A stretch of 64,000 nucleotides of DNA, taken from Ensifer sp. LCM 4579 (lineage in GTDB: Bacteria; Pseudomonadota; Alphaproteobacteria; Rhizobiales; Rhizobiaceae). Positions 34,706-43,557 of the stretch are shown piece after piece (the stretch's first letter is position 1; each line of letters starts with the position of its first letter). The notes under the pieces were generated by a model. That model was not told where the DNA came from and ran no database searches. It saw nothing but the letters and a program-made list of their open reading frames with translations. A program made the position numbers and the translations under genes. Location: contig NZ_MDDV01000002.1 of the NCBI RefSeq assembly GCF_001854885.1, forward strand, positions 77,276 through 141,275. The letters run 5' to 3'.

Positions 34706-36145
34706 ATGTCGGAGACGATCGGGTTCCTGGAGCCCAGACAAGCCGTTCTTGACCGTCGGTTGGAGATCATCGCCGATCTCGCCGATCTCCTCCCCGAGGG
34801 GTCGCTGATCAGCGACGAGCGCGGGTTGAAGCCGTTCGAGACGGATGCCTTTCTCGCCTATCGCCGCATACCTTTGGCCGTGGCCCTGCCGGAGACGACG
34901 GAGCAGGTTGCCGCCGTGCTCAAATATTGCAGCCGATATGGCATTCCCGTCGTGCCGCGCGGCGCCGGAACCTCGCTTTCCGGCGGCGCCATTCCCCAGG
35001 AGGATGCCGTCGTCGTCGGCCTCTCCAAGATGTCGCGCATTCTCGACATCGACCTCTTCAACCGCGCGGCGACGGTTCAGGCCGGCGTCACCAATCTCAA
35101 TATTTCCGAAGCGGCCGGTGCCGACGGCTTTTTCTACGCGCCCGATCCGAGTTCGCAGCTCGCCTGCACGATCGGCGGCAATATCGGCATGAATTCCGGC
35201 GGCGCCCATTGCCTGAAATACGGGGTGACCACTAACAATCTGTTGGGCGTCAAGATGGTGCTCTTCGACGGCACGGTGATCGAGCTCGGCGGCAAGGCGC
35301 TGGATGCGCCGGGCTATGATCTCGTCGGCCTCGTCTGCGGCTCGGAGGGGCAACTCGGCATAGTCACGGAAGCGACGGTCCGCCTGATCGCCAAGCCGGA
35401 AGGCGCGCGCCCGGTGCTCTTCGGCTTCGATTCGTCGGAAGCGGCCGGATCCTGCGTCGCCGACATTATCGCAGCTGGCATCATCCCGGTCGCGATCGAA
35501 TTCATGGACAAGCCGGCGATCGAGATCTGCGAGGCCTTTGCCCAGGCGGGGTATCCCCTTGACGTGGAGGCGCTCCTGATCGTCGAGGTCGAGGGTTCTG
35601 AAGCCGAGATGGAGGCGATGCTTCGGAGCATCGTCGAGATCGCCCGCCGTCACGGCGTCAAGACGATCAAGGAGTCGCAATCGGCGCTCGAGGCGGCGCT
35701 GATCTGGAAGGGCAGGAAATCCGCCTTCGGCGCCACCGGTCGCATCGCCGATTACATCTGCATGGACGGCACCGTGCCGCTGAGCCAGCTTTCCCATGTC
35801 TTGCGCCGGACCGGCGAGATCGTCGCGGGTTACGGCTTGCGCGTCGCCAATGTCTTTCATGCCGGAGATGGCAACATGCATCCTTTGATCCTCTACGACA
35901 TCAACGATCCGGAGGATGCGGCGCGCGCGGAGGCAGCCGGCAACGACATCCTGAAGCTCTGCGTCGAGGCCGGCGGTTGCCTGACGGGCGAGCACGGCGT
36001 CGGCATAGAGAAACGCGACCTGATGCGGTATCAGTACAGCCAGGCCGACCTCGACCAGCAGATGGCGGCGCGGGCGGCCTTCGACCCGCATTGGCTCCTG
36101 AACCCGTCCAAGGTCTTCCCGCTCGAAGGGCGGCCCGCGGCATGA
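34706..36145 (+). CDS. glcD: Glycolate oxidase, FAD-linked subunit GlcD
   Basis: This 479-aa flavoprotein oxidises glycolate to glyoxylate within the GlcDEF complex at the inner membrane. Visible are the FAD-binding PCMH loop VVPRGAGTSLSGGAIP and TIGGNIGMNSGGAHCLKYG. The C-terminal cap has HAGDGNMHP and LTGEHGVGIEKRDLM. The start ATG 34706 follows TGGAGG. It overlaps glcE by 4 bases (ATGA). A diverged RIME-like element forms part of its leader. Confidence 0.95.
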   Translation: MSETIGFLEPRQAVLDRRLEIIADLADLLPEGSLISDERGLKPFETDAFLAYRRIPLAVALPETTEQVAAVLKYCSRYGIPVVPRGAGTSLSGGAIPQEDAVVVGLSKMSRILDIDLFNRAATVQAGVTNLNISEAAGADGFFYAPDPSSQLACTIGGNIGMNSGGAHCLKYGVTTNNLLGVKMVLFDGTVIELGGKALDAPGYDLVGLVCGSEGQLGIVTEATVRLIAKPEGARPVLFGFDSSEAAGSCVADIIAAGIIPVAIEFMDKPAIEICEAFAQAGYPLDVEALLIVEVEGSEAEMEAMLRSIVEIARRHGVKTIKESQSALEAALIWKGRKSAFGATGRIADYICMDGTVPLSQLSHVLRRTGEIVAGYGLRVANVFHAGDGNMHPLILYDINDPEDAARAEAAGNDILKLCVEAGGCLTGEHGVGIEKRDLMRYQYSQADLDQQMAARAAFDPHWLLNPSKVFPLEGRPAA

Positions 36146-37353
36146 TCGTTCATTTTGAACCGCCAAGCGAGGAAGGCATCGCCTCGGTCGTCCGCTCGGC
36201 ATCGGCCGAGCGCGTCGCGCTTTCGATCGTCGGCGGGGGCACGCGGACGGGCCTCGGCAACCCCGTCCGGGCGGCCCGCACGCTTTCGACGCGGCGGCTC
36301 TCCGGCATCGTCACCTATAATCCCTCGGAGATGACGATGAGCGCGCTCGCGGGCACGCCGCTATCGGAGATCGAGGCGGCGCTCGAGGCGAAAGGCCAGA
36401 TGCTGTCCTTTGAGCCGATGGACCACAGGCCGGTCTTCGGCACCTCCGGCGAGCCGACCATCGGCGGCGTCTTCGCGGCCAATGTCTCGGGGCCGCGCCG
36501 CTATGTCGCCGGTGCCGCGCGCGACAGCCTGCTCGGCCTTCGCTTCATCAACGGCCGCGGCGAGGCGATCAAGGCCGGCGGGCGAGTGATGAAGAATGTT
36601 ACCGGGCTCGACCTCGTCAAGCTGCTCGCCGGCTCTCACGGCACTCTCGGAATCCTGACGGAGGTCACTTTCAAGGTCCTGCCTTCTCCGCCCGCGGCCG
36701 CGACGGTGGTCGTTTCCGGGCTCAACGACGCGGAGGCCGCAGCGGTGATGGCCGAGGCCATGGCCCAGCCGGCGGAGGTGTCGGGCGCTGCGCATCTGCC
36801 GGAGAGCGTCCGCGGGCGGGTGATCGACGGCGCGCTGCCCGAGGGGGCGGCCACGGTACTGAGACTCGAGGGGCTTGCGGACTCGGTCGCGCTGCGGGCG
36901 CAAGGGCTCTCAGAGGCAATCGCTCGCTTTGGGCCGGTCTCGCAATTGGATACCGCCCAAACCAAGCGGCTTTGGGCGGATATCCGCGACGTCAAGCCCT
37001 ATGCCGACGGCACGACGCGGCCGCTCTGGCGCGTCTCCGTCGCCCCCTCGGCGGGGCATCAGCTCGTTGCCGCGCTTCGGTTGCAGACCGGCGTGGACGC
37101 CTATTATGATTGGCAGGGCGGGCTCGTCTGGCTGCGTATGGAGGCCGACCCCGAGGCCGAGCTCCTGCGTCGCTATGTCCGCGCGGTCGGCGGCGGCCAC
37201 GCGACGCTTCTGCGCGCCGGCGAGGACGAACGCGCGCGCATACCGGCCTTTGAACCGCAGCCAGCCGCTGTGGCACAATTGTCCGAACGCCTGCGTGCCT
37301 CGTTCGACCCATCGCGGATTTTCAATCCCGGGCGGCTGGCGGCCATCGCTTGA
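36142..37353 (+). CDS. glcE: Glycolate oxidase subunit GlcE
   Basis: This 403-aa protein starts in the ATGA overlap with glcD. It has an N-terminal FAD-binding PCMH domain (LSIVGGGTRTGLGNP; TIGGVFAANVSGPRRYVAG; VMKNVTGLDLVKLLAGSHGT) but a shorter, different C-terminal part than GlcD, ending FDPSRIFNPGRLAAIA. It is the second flavin-type subunit of glycolate oxidase. The frame is open upstream inside glcD, but the coupled start is the natural one. Confidence 0.94.
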   Translation: MIVHFEPPSEEGIASVVRSASAERVALSIVGGGTRTGLGNPVRAARTLSTRRLSGIVTYNPSEMTMSALAGTPLSEIEAALEAKGQMLSFEPMDHRPVFGTSGEPTIGGVFAANVSGPRRYVAGAARDSLLGLRFINGRGEAIKAGGRVMKNVTGLDLVKLLAGSHGTLGILTEVTFKVLPSPPAAATVVVSGLNDAEAAAVMAEAMAQPAEVSGAAHLPESVRGRVIDGALPEGAATVLRLEGLADSVALRAQGLSEAIARFGPVSQLDTAQTKRLWADIRDVKPYADGTTRPLWRVSVAPSAGHQLVAALRLQTGVDAYYDWQGGLVWLRMEADPEAELLRRYVRAVGGGHATLLRAGEDERARIPAFEPQPAAVAQLSERLRASFDPSRIFNPGRLAAIA

Positions 37354-37393
37354 GGCACCGCCATGAAGACGCCCAACGGCCAAGGAGACCTCA

Positions 37394-37774
37394 ATGACAG
37401 ATCCTGGTTCCCACACGCCGCCTTCCCGCGACACGGATCGCTGGCTGGAGCCCGGCAAGGTCAATATCCAGATCGTCTACGTCCTGTATCTGCTGGGCTT
37501 TGCGATCGGCATCACACCGCTGATCGGCCTCGTTATCGCCTATCTCAATCGTGACAAGGCGGAAATCTGGGCAAGGTCGCATTATGACTGGGCGATCCGA
37601 ACCTTCTGGATCGCCTTGCTGTTCGTCCTGATCTCCGCGGTTCTGTCCGTCGTTCTGATCGGTGTGCTCGGTTTCGTGGCGACCGCGGTCTGGGTCGTGG
37701 TGCGCTGTGTCGTCGGTCTTCAGAAGACCGCGCGCGAGGAGCCGATCACCAAGCCGGAAAGCTGGTGGATATAG
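37394..37774 (+). CDS. DUF4870-like small membrane protein
   Basis: This 126-aa protein has three hydrophobic helices (VNIQIVYVLYLLGFAIGI; PLIGLVIAYL; FWIALLFVLISAVLSVVLIG leading to VLGFVATAVWVVV). The hairpin loop has RDKAEIWARSHYDWAIR, a typical DUF4870 pattern. It sits between glcE and glcF, 40 bp after glcE, so it is probably co-transcribed; a role with the membrane-bound glycolate oxidase is inference. Its stop TAG lies in a 17-bp remnant of the M1-type repeat arm (37770-37786). Confidence 0.78.
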   Translation: MTDPGSHTPPSRDTDRWLEPGKVNIQIVYVLYLLGFAIGITPLIGLVIAYLNRDKAEIWARSHYDWAIRTFWIALLFVLISAVLSVVLIGVLGFVATAVWVVVRCVVGLQKTAREEPITKPESWWI

Positions 37775-37786
37775 GTCCTGACCCTA
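37770..37786 (-). repeat. Remnant of an M1-type arm at a stop codon
   Basis: ATAGGTCCTGACCCTAG equals the right end of element M1 (26862-26878). It contains the stop codon of the preceding gene and ends in CTAG, 22 bp before RIME-like element G. Confidence 0.6.
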
Positions 37787-37807
37787 GGCTCAAGGCCGAT
37801 CCGCGCC

Positions 37808-37910
37808 CTACAGCGCCGCGCGTCTTATTAGACGCGCAAAGGTCGCTGTAGCACTTTGAATTGCTACATGTCTTTGTCCTTAAATCGAGTCGATTAAAGG
37901 AGACATGCAG
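37808..37910 (+). repeat. RIME-like mosaic element G (type 1)
   Basis: CTACAGCGCCGCGCGTC / GACGCGCAAAGGTCGCTGTAG, then CACTTTGAATTGCTACATG ... AAAGGAGACATGCAG. Its last bases contain an AAGGAG and an ATG in frame with glcF. It separates glcF from the rest of the glc operon. Confidence 0.88.
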
Positions 37911-37931
37911 CGGCAGTATTGGAGTACTCGG

Positions 37932-39221
37932 TTGCAGACCAACTTTTCCCCCGAACAGCTTGCCGATCCGCATGTCGCGGAATCCGAGCAGATCCTGCGC
38001 AAGTGCGTCCACTGCGGCTTCTGCACCGCCACCTGTCCGACCTATGTGCTTCTCGGCGACGAGCTCGATAGCCCCCGCGGACGTATCTATCTCATCAAGG
38101 ACATGCTCGAAAACGGTCGTGCCGCCGACAGGGAAACCGTTACCCATATCGACCGCTGCCTCTCATGTCTCTCCTGTATGACGACCTGTCCCTCGGGCGT
38201 CGACTACATGCATCTCGTCGACCACGCTCGCATTCACATCGAGAAAACCTATCGACGGCCCTTCAAAGACCGTGTCGCCCGTTCCGTGATCGCCGCAACG
38301 CTGCCCTATCCGAAGCGCTTCCGGGCGGCGCTCCGGGCGGCAGGTCTCGCCCGGCCGATGGCCGGGCTGCTGAAGCGCGTTCCCTGGCTCAAGACCTTCG
38401 GCGTCATGCTCGATCTTGCGCCGGCAGCGCTGCCGCCAGCGGCTGCAAGGCCGGAAATCCATTCGGCGAAGGGCGCTCGCCGCGGCCGCGTGGCGCTGCT
38501 CACAGGCTGCGCACAGCCGGTGCTGCGCCCGGAAATCAACGATGCGACGATCCGGCTGCTGACGGGGCAGGGGATCGAGGTCGTCGTCACGGAAGAGGAA
38601 GGCTGCTGCGGCGCCCTGGTTCATCATATGGGCCGCGAGGAACAGGCGCTGAAGGCCGCCCGCCGCAATGTCGACGCCTGGCTTAAGGCGGCCGATGAGA
38701 GCGGCCTCGACGCGGTCGTCATCACCGCCTCCGGCTGCGGCACGACGATCAAGGATTACGGTCACATGCTGCGGCTTGATTCCGCCTATGCCGAGAAGGC
38801 GGCGAGGGTCTCTGCTCTGGCGAAAGACATAACCGAATATCTGGCGGATCTGGACCTGCCGGAACAGGCAGCGCGCGGCCTGACGGTCGCCTATCACTCC
38901 GCCTGTTCGATGCAGCATGGGCAGAAGATCACGACAATGCCGAAAGAGCTTCTGAAACGGGCGGGATTTACCGTCCGCGACCCGGCGGAAGGCCACCTCT
39001 GCTGCGGCTCGGCCGGCACCTACAACATCCTCCAGCCGGAAATTTCGGCGAAGCTGAAAGCGCGAAAGGTCAGGAATATCGAAGCGACCAGGCCGAACGT
39101 GATCGCGACCGGCAATATCGGTTGCATCACGCAGATCGCGACCGGAACCACCATCCCGATCGTGCATACGGTCGAGCTTCTGGACTGGGCCTATGGCGGG
39201 CCGAAGCCGGCGGGGATTTGA
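37932..39221 (+). CDS. glcF: Glycolate oxidase iron-sulfur subunit GlcF
   Basis: This protein of about 429 aa carries electrons from the flavin subunits. It has two 4Fe-4S motifs, CVHCGFCTATCPTY and CLSCLSCMTTCPSGVDY, and two CCG domains (EGCCGALVHHMG; LCCGSAGTYN). I choose TTG 37932 (reading MQTNFSPEQL) because GGAG lies about 7 bases upstream and the family normally begins this way. An in-frame ATG at 37905 is supplied by the end of the upstream RIME-like element, with AAGGAG only 2 bases away. The repeat may alter glcF expression relative to glcDE. Confidence 0.93.
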   Translation: MQTNFSPEQLADPHVAESEQILRKCVHCGFCTATCPTYVLLGDELDSPRGRIYLIKDMLENGRAADRETVTHIDRCLSCLSCMTTCPSGVDYMHLVDHARIHIEKTYRRPFKDRVARSVIAATLPYPKRFRAALRAAGLARPMAGLLKRVPWLKTFGVMLDLAPAALPPAAARPEIHSAKGARRGRVALLTGCAQPVLRPEINDATIRLLTGQGIEVVVTEEEGCCGALVHHMGREEQALKAARRNVDAWLKAADESGLDAVVITASGCGTTIKDYGHMLRLDSAYAEKAARVSALAKDITEYLADLDLPEQAARGLTVAYHSACSMQHGQKITTMPKELLKRAGFTVRDPAEGHLCCGSAGTYNILQPEISAKLKARKVRNIEATRPNVIATGNIGCITQIATGTTIPIVHTVELLDWAYGGPKPAGI

Positions 39222-39322
39222 GGCGAGAGGCAGCCTCCGTTCGGCCTGCCGGCAGGACCATGTAGGCTCGCGGCACAACCTCGCTCTCCAGTGCGGTCGA
39301 ACGGATGAACGCGGCGTTTCAG

Positions 39323-39423
39323 GGCGCGCCCCGCCCGCAAATCGGAACCGACTTTCGGAAAGCTTGATGCGCAGATTAAGAGAGCTACAGCACCGCGCGT
39401 CTGAAAAGACGCGCGGTGCTGTG
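39323..39423 (-). repeat. RIME-like mosaic element H (type 2)
   Basis: A shortened type-2 arm (AATCGGAACCGACTTTCGGA, then GCTTGATGCGCAGATTAAGA) is joined to CTACAGCACCGCGCGTC / GACGCGCGGTGCTGTGG, where the stem carries paired changes relative to the other copies. It lies between the glc operon and the L,D-transpeptidase; the rest of the 39222-39444 gap shows no gene. Confidence 0.8.
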
Positions 39424-39444
39424 GGGTAAGGGCAGCTTCACTCG

Positions 39445-40140
39445 TCAGCCGCCGAAGATCTCACGGAGAATATCGACGCCGCGGTCGTCGAAGCTGACGT
39501 CGCCCTGCTTGTTGCCGGGGCCGATCACAATCACCTTGGTGCCGATCGGTGCCCGATCATAGAGGTGCTCGACATCGGCATTCATCATCCGGATGCAGCC
39601 CGAGGACATGTTCTGGCCGATCGTCCAGGGCTGGTTGGTGCCGTGGATGCGGAAGATCGTGTCGCGACCGCCCTTGTAGAGATAGAGCGCGCGGGCGCCC
39701 AGCGGGTTGTCGATGCCGCCTTCCTGGGTGATCGGCAGGATCCGGCCCTTGGCTGCTTCGCGTGCGCGCATTTCCGCCGGCGGCGTCCAGCTCGGCCATT
39801 CGGCCTTCCGGCCCACTTTGACGATGCCGGACCAGCCGAAGCCCTCGCGGCCGACGCCGATGCCGTAGCGGGTCGCGCGGTTCGGACCATCGATGTAATA
39901 GAGGAACTTGCTGTTGGTATCGATGATGATCGTGCCGGGCGCTTCTTCCGTGCGGAAACGAACCTTAGTGCGCCAATACTTCTTCGGCGGCTTCTTCTGC
40001 TGGGCGGCGAGGACGATGTCCGAGCGCTTGACGGCCCCTCCGCCCGGCTCGGTAGGCGTGAACGCCGAAGCGTTCGCGGCAGCAAAAAGAGTGGTGGCCG
40101 CGACGCCGAGCGCGACCAATTTACCGGCGTGACATTTCAT
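39445..40140 (-). CDS. L,D-transpeptidase (YkuD family), copy 1
   Basis: This 231-aa exported enzyme has a signal peptide (GKLVALGVAATTLFAAANASA). The YkuD domain begins at APGTIIIDTNSKFLYYIDG and its active site reads IHGTNQP ... SSGCIRM, with the catalytic Cys. It forms 3-3 peptidoglycan cross-links or attaches proteins to peptidoglycan in the periplasm. It is a close paralogue of the gene at 40325-41071 (shared EWPSWTPPAEM / EWPAWTPPQEM and NPLGARA segments), so a local duplication with divergent N-termini. Confidence 0.92.
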   Translation of the reverse strand: MKCHAGKLVALGVAATTLFAAANASAFTPTEPGGGAVKRSDIVLAAQQKKPPKKYWRTKVRFRTEEAPGTIIIDTNSKFLYYIDGPNRATRYGIGVGREGFGWSGIVKVGRKAEWPSWTPPAEMRAREAAKGRILPITQEGGIDNPLGARALYLYKGGRDTIFRIHGTNQPWTIGQNMSSGCIRMMNADVEHLYDRAPIGTKVIVIGPGNKQGDVSFDDRGVDILREIFGG

Positions 40141-40324
40141 CTGCGATTCCCTCTCAACCCCGAATTCCGAAAGCCATGCGATTTACTGGCAAGTCGCGGG
40201 CTGAAACAACCGATAGAAACGGACTGCGCCGGGCAATCAGCGTCGTCGATCGTCTTTGTTGCCTTTAGATCACGGTTCGGCGGGAAAAGCGCGGCGCTTC
40301 ATCGGACGCGGACCGCTGCTGCCC

Positions 40325-41071
40325 CTACAGAACGAGAACTTTCGTGCCGACATTCACCCGCTCGTAAAGGTCGACGACGTCCTCGTTGCGCATGCGGATG
40401 CAGCCGGAGGACACGGCATAGCCGATCGTCCAAGGGGCATTGGTACCGTGGATGCGATAGAGCGTGGACCCGAGATACATGGCGCGGGCACCCAGCGGGT
40501 TCTCCAGGCCGCCGTCCATGCGCGCCGGCAGATAGTGGCCCTTGGCCGCTTCGCGCGCGATCATTTCCTGCGGCGGCGTCCACGCCGGCCACTCGGCCTT
40601 GCGGGTGATCTTGTGCTCGCCTGCCCATTCGAAGCCCGGCTTGCCGACGCCGACTCCGTAGCGGCGGGCTTCGCCATTGCCGGTCACGAGATAGAGGAAG
40701 CGATTATTGGTGTCGATCACGATCGTGCCGGGCCTTTCCCCCGTCTCATAGGCCACCATCTGCGGCAGGAACTGCGGATCGAGTTTGGATTTCACTGGCC
40801 TCTGGGCGCGTGTGGCGGCCACGGGCTGAACAGCGGGAGCGTAGGGCGTGCGCCTGACCTGGCGCCGCTCGACGGGTTTTCGGGAAGCCGCAGGCGCCTC
40901 AGGGCGGTAAACGACCGGGCGCACGCGACCGCCGGTCAGTTGCATCACCCACGGTGCCGTCAGGTCCGGGCTGACGATGACCGGCGGCCGGTTCTGGTAT
41001 CGATCCTGCGCCCCCGCGCCGACGGGGAAAATGCAGAGGCAGGAGGTGGCAAGCAAAAGGAATTTCTTCAT
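40325..41071 (-). CDS. L,D-transpeptidase (YkuD family), copy 2
   Basis: This 248-aa exported enzyme has a signal peptide (KKFLLLATSCLCIFPVGAGA) and a Pro/Arg-rich linker (residues 45-90). The YkuD domain starts at RPGTIVIDTNNRFLYLVTG and its active site reads IHGTNAP ... SSGCIRM. It lacks the C-terminal extension of copy 1 and ends soon after the domain (VNVGTKVLVL). It lies upstream of copy 1 on the same strand with a 184-bp gap, so it probably has its own promoter. Alphaproteobacteria often carry many such paralogues. Confidence 0.92.
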   Translation of the reverse strand: MKKFLLLATSCLCIFPVGAGAQDRYQNRPPVIVSPDLTAPWVMQLTGGRVRPVVYRPEAPAASRKPVERRQVRRTPYAPAVQPVAATRAQRPVKSKLDPQFLPQMVAYETGERPGTIVIDTNNRFLYLVTGNGEARRYGVGVGKPGFEWAGEHKITRKAEWPAWTPPQEMIAREAAKGHYLPARMDGGLENPLGARAMYLGSTLYRIHGTNAPWTIGYAVSSGCIRMRNEDVVDLYERVNVGTKVLVL

Positions 41072-41276
41072 CGGACGGACTCGCTACATGACGCCCAATA
41101 CGAGGCGGCTATTGGAGCCGCGATGCTCGCACCCGCCCGCCACCGAAAGGTAAACGGCCCTTCGCTAAAATGCCGCGACCGCAAGAAAGCTTTGGGTAGG
41201 GTTATTTGCGGCTTTATGAATCTGGTTTGCAAATGGTAAATAGAACAAAAAGGAAACGGATGCGAAGGAATGGACG

Positions 41277-41936
41277 ATGACGGAAAAGGGTCTGATCACG
41301 GGCGAGGACGGGCTCAGCCGTTGTGCCTGGCACGGCAATCTCGAAGACTACCGTCGCTATCATGACGAGGAATGGGGGCGGCCGGTGGCGGACGACCGCC
41401 GGCTGTTCGAGAAGATCTGCCTCGAAGGCTTCCAGTCGGGGCTTTCCTGGCTGACGATCTTGAGAAAGCGAGAGGCGTTTCGCGGGGCCTTTGCAGGCTT
41501 CGACTTCGAGGTTGTCGCCGAGTTCGGGGAGGCCGATGTCGAGCGCTGCCTCGCCGATCCGGGCATCGTGCGTCATCGCGGCAAGATCGTCTCCACGATC
41601 AACAATGCCCGGCGGGCGAGGGAGCTGCGCGATGAGTTCGGATCTCTCGCCGCCTATTTCTGGTCGCACGAGCCGAACGGAAGCGAACGTCCCCCCGTCA
41701 TGGACTACGAAACGCTGGTCGCCAATCCCACGACGCCGGCTTCGGTCCGTATTTCGAAGGATCTGAAGAAGCGCGGCTGGACCTTCGTCGGGCCGACGAC
41801 CGTCTATGCCTTCATGCAGGCCATGGGCCTCGTCAACGACCACCTGCAAGGCTGCTTCTGCCGTGCCGGTGTCGAGGAGATGCGGCGGCAATTCGTGCGG
41901 CCTGCCGCAGCCCCGCCTCGGTCGGCTTCGATCTAA
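41277..41936 (+). CDS. tag: DNA-3-methyladenine glycosylase I
   Basis: This 219-aa base-excision repair enzyme removes 3-methyladenine from DNA. Visible are RCAWHG near the start and DHLQGCFCR near the end, which hold the Cys/His zinc ligands of the Tag family. The substrate-pocket signature is YHDEEWGRPVADD, and SGLSWLTILRKREAFR also matches. The length is normal. The stop TAA overlaps the first bases of a 25-nt repeat (41935-41959). Confidence 0.95.
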   Translation: MTEKGLITGEDGLSRCAWHGNLEDYRRYHDEEWGRPVADDRRLFEKICLEGFQSGLSWLTILRKREAFRGAFAGFDFEVVAEFGEADVERCLADPGIVRHRGKIVSTINNARRARELRDEFGSLAAYFWSHEPNGSERPPVMDYETLVANPTTPASVRISKDLKKRGWTFVGPTTVYAFMQAMGLVNDHLQGCFCRAGVEEMRRQFVRPAAAPPRSASI

Positions 41937-41959
41937 GCAGATATTCATGGGTTTACCCA
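41935..41959. repeat. Repeat AAGCAGATATTC..., copy 2
   Basis: Identical over 25 nt to 25472-25496. It begins inside the tag stop codon; the hairpin partner is incomplete here (CATGGG-TTTA-CCCACG). Confidence 0.75.
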
Positions 41960-42033
41960 CGCGCCCTTGCCGCCCTTGGCATGATCCGGTAGGGAAGGCT
42001 CCGACCAAGCTTTGAGTAGCCGGAATGCCTTCC

Positions 42034-43557
42034 ATGAACGAGAAAACAAAGAAAACGCAGAAGCTCAAGGCGCGCCTGCCGCGCGGCTTCGTCGACCGGT
42101 CGGCCGCGGATATCCGCGCCGTCGACGAGATGATTGCGAAGATCCGTGAGGTCTATGAGCGCTACGGCTTCGATCCGGTGGAAACGCCGCTGTTCGAATA
42201 TACCGATGCGCTCGGCAAGTTTCTTCCCGACAGCGATCGCCCGAACGAAGGTGTGTTCTCGCTGACCGACGATGACGACCAGTGGATGAGCCTTCGCTAC
42301 GACCTGACGGCGCCGCTTGCCCGCCACGTGGCGGAGAATTTCAACGATATCCAGCTTCCCTACCGCACCTATCGCGCCGGCTACGTGTTCCGCAACGAAA
42401 AGCCGGGGCCGGGCCGCTTCCGCCAGTTCATGCAGTTCGACGCCGATACGGTCGGCGCTGCCGGCGTCCAGGCCGACGCCGAGATGTGCATGATGATGGC
42501 CGACACGATGGAGGCGCTCGGCATCAATCGCAACGACTACGTGATCCGGGTCAACAACCGTAAGGTCCTCGACGGCGTGCTGGAAGCGATCGGGCTTGGC
42601 GGCGACGAGCAGGCGAATACGCGGCTGACGGTCCTGCGCGCCATCGACAAGCTCGACAAGTTCGGACCGGACGGCGTGCGGCTCCTGCTCGCCGAGGGCC
42701 GCAAGGACGAGAGCGGCGATTTCACCAAGGGTGCCGGGCTTAACGAGCAGCAGATCCGCAAGATCCTGTTCTTTATCGGCATCACCGACTATGCCAAGAG
42801 CGCCGGCGAACTGGCCGAACTCGTTGCCGGCACCGCCAAAGGCGCGGAAGGTGTCGAGGAGCTCAACAGCATTCGCAGCCTCGTCCTCAGCGCCGGTTAC
42901 GAGGCGGACCGCATCAAGATCGACCCGTCGGTGGTGCGCGGCCTCGAATATTATACCGGTCCCGTCTTCGAGGCCGAACTGCAATTCGCCGTCACCAACG
43001 AGAAGGGCGAGCGGGTCGTCTTCGGCTCGGTCGGCGGTGGCGGCCGCTATGATGGTCTCGTTTCGCGTTTCATGGGCCAGCCGGTGCCGGCGACGGGCTT
43101 CTCGATCGGTGTTTCGCGCCTGATGACGGCGCTCAAGAATCTCGGCAAGCTCGGCGTCGAAGAGGTGATCGCGCCGGTCGTCGTCTGCGTCATGGACCGC
43201 GACCTCGACAGCATGGGCCGTTACCAGCGCTTCGTGCAGGACCTGCGCCACGCCGGCATCCGTGCCGAGATGTATCAGGGAAACAAGAAGAATTTCGGCG
43301 ACCAGCTCAAATATGCCGATCGCCGCGGCTCGCCTATCGCCATCATTCAGGGCGGCGACGAGCGCGCCTCCGGCACCGTCCAGATCAAGGACCTGATCGA
43401 GGGCAAGCGCCTCTCCGGCGAAATAGAGGATAATGTCGCCTGGCGCGAGGCCCGCGTCGCCCAGGTCTCCGTTCCGGAAAGCGAACTGATCGCAAAGGTT
43501 CGGGAAATTCTGGCAGGGCAGGCCGAGGATCGGAAAAGGTCAGGCGGATGCCGCTGA
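42034..43557 (+). CDS. hisS: Histidyl-tRNA synthetase
   Basis: This protein of about 507 aa is a class II synthetase charging tRNA-His. Visible are motif 2 ([20 protein letters not shown]), the histidine-binding [12 protein letters not shown], motif 3 region GGGGRYDGL and [12 protein letters not shown], and a C-terminal anticodon domain. ATG 42034 fits the GGA at spacing 9; ATG 42025 is also in frame. It heads a coupled block with hisZ (10-base overlap) and hisG, the arrangement where the HisS-like regulator HisZ sits beside its paralogue. Confidence 0.96.
   Translation: MNEKTKKTQKLKARLPRGFVDRSAADIRAVDEMIAKIREVYERYGFDPVETPLFEYTDALGKFLPDSDRPNEGVFSLTDDDDQWMSLRYDLTAPLARHVAENFNDIQLPYRTYRAGYVFRNEKPGPGRFRQFMQFDADTVGAAGVQADAEMCMMMADTMEALGINRNDYVIRVNNRKVLDGVLEAIGLGGDEQANTRLTVLRAIDKLDKFGPDGVRLLLAEGRKDESGDFTKGAGLNEQQIRKILFFIGITDYAKSAGELAELVAGTAKGAEGVEELNSIRSLVLSAGYEADRIKIDPSVVRGLEYYTGPVFEAELQFAVTNEKGERVVFGSVGGGGRYDGLVSRFMGQPVPATGFSIGVSRLMTALKNLGKLGVEEVIAPVVVCVMDRDLDSMGRYQRFVQDLRHAGIRAEMYQGNKKNFGDQLKYADRRGSPIAIIQGGDERASGTVQIKDLIEGKRLSGEIEDNVAWREARVAQVSVPESELIAKVREILAGQAEDRKRSGGCR

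Noticed and set aside
26718-37910. Short peptides read through the RIME-like copies
   Set aside because: Similar peptides appear at every copy because the repeat is the same; no ribosome site or conservation independent of the repeat.
37905-37931. ATG 37905 as the main glcF start
   Set aside because: It lies in a repeat with only 2 bases between AAGGAG and ATG; TTG 37932 has a better spaced GGAG and the conserved N-terminus.
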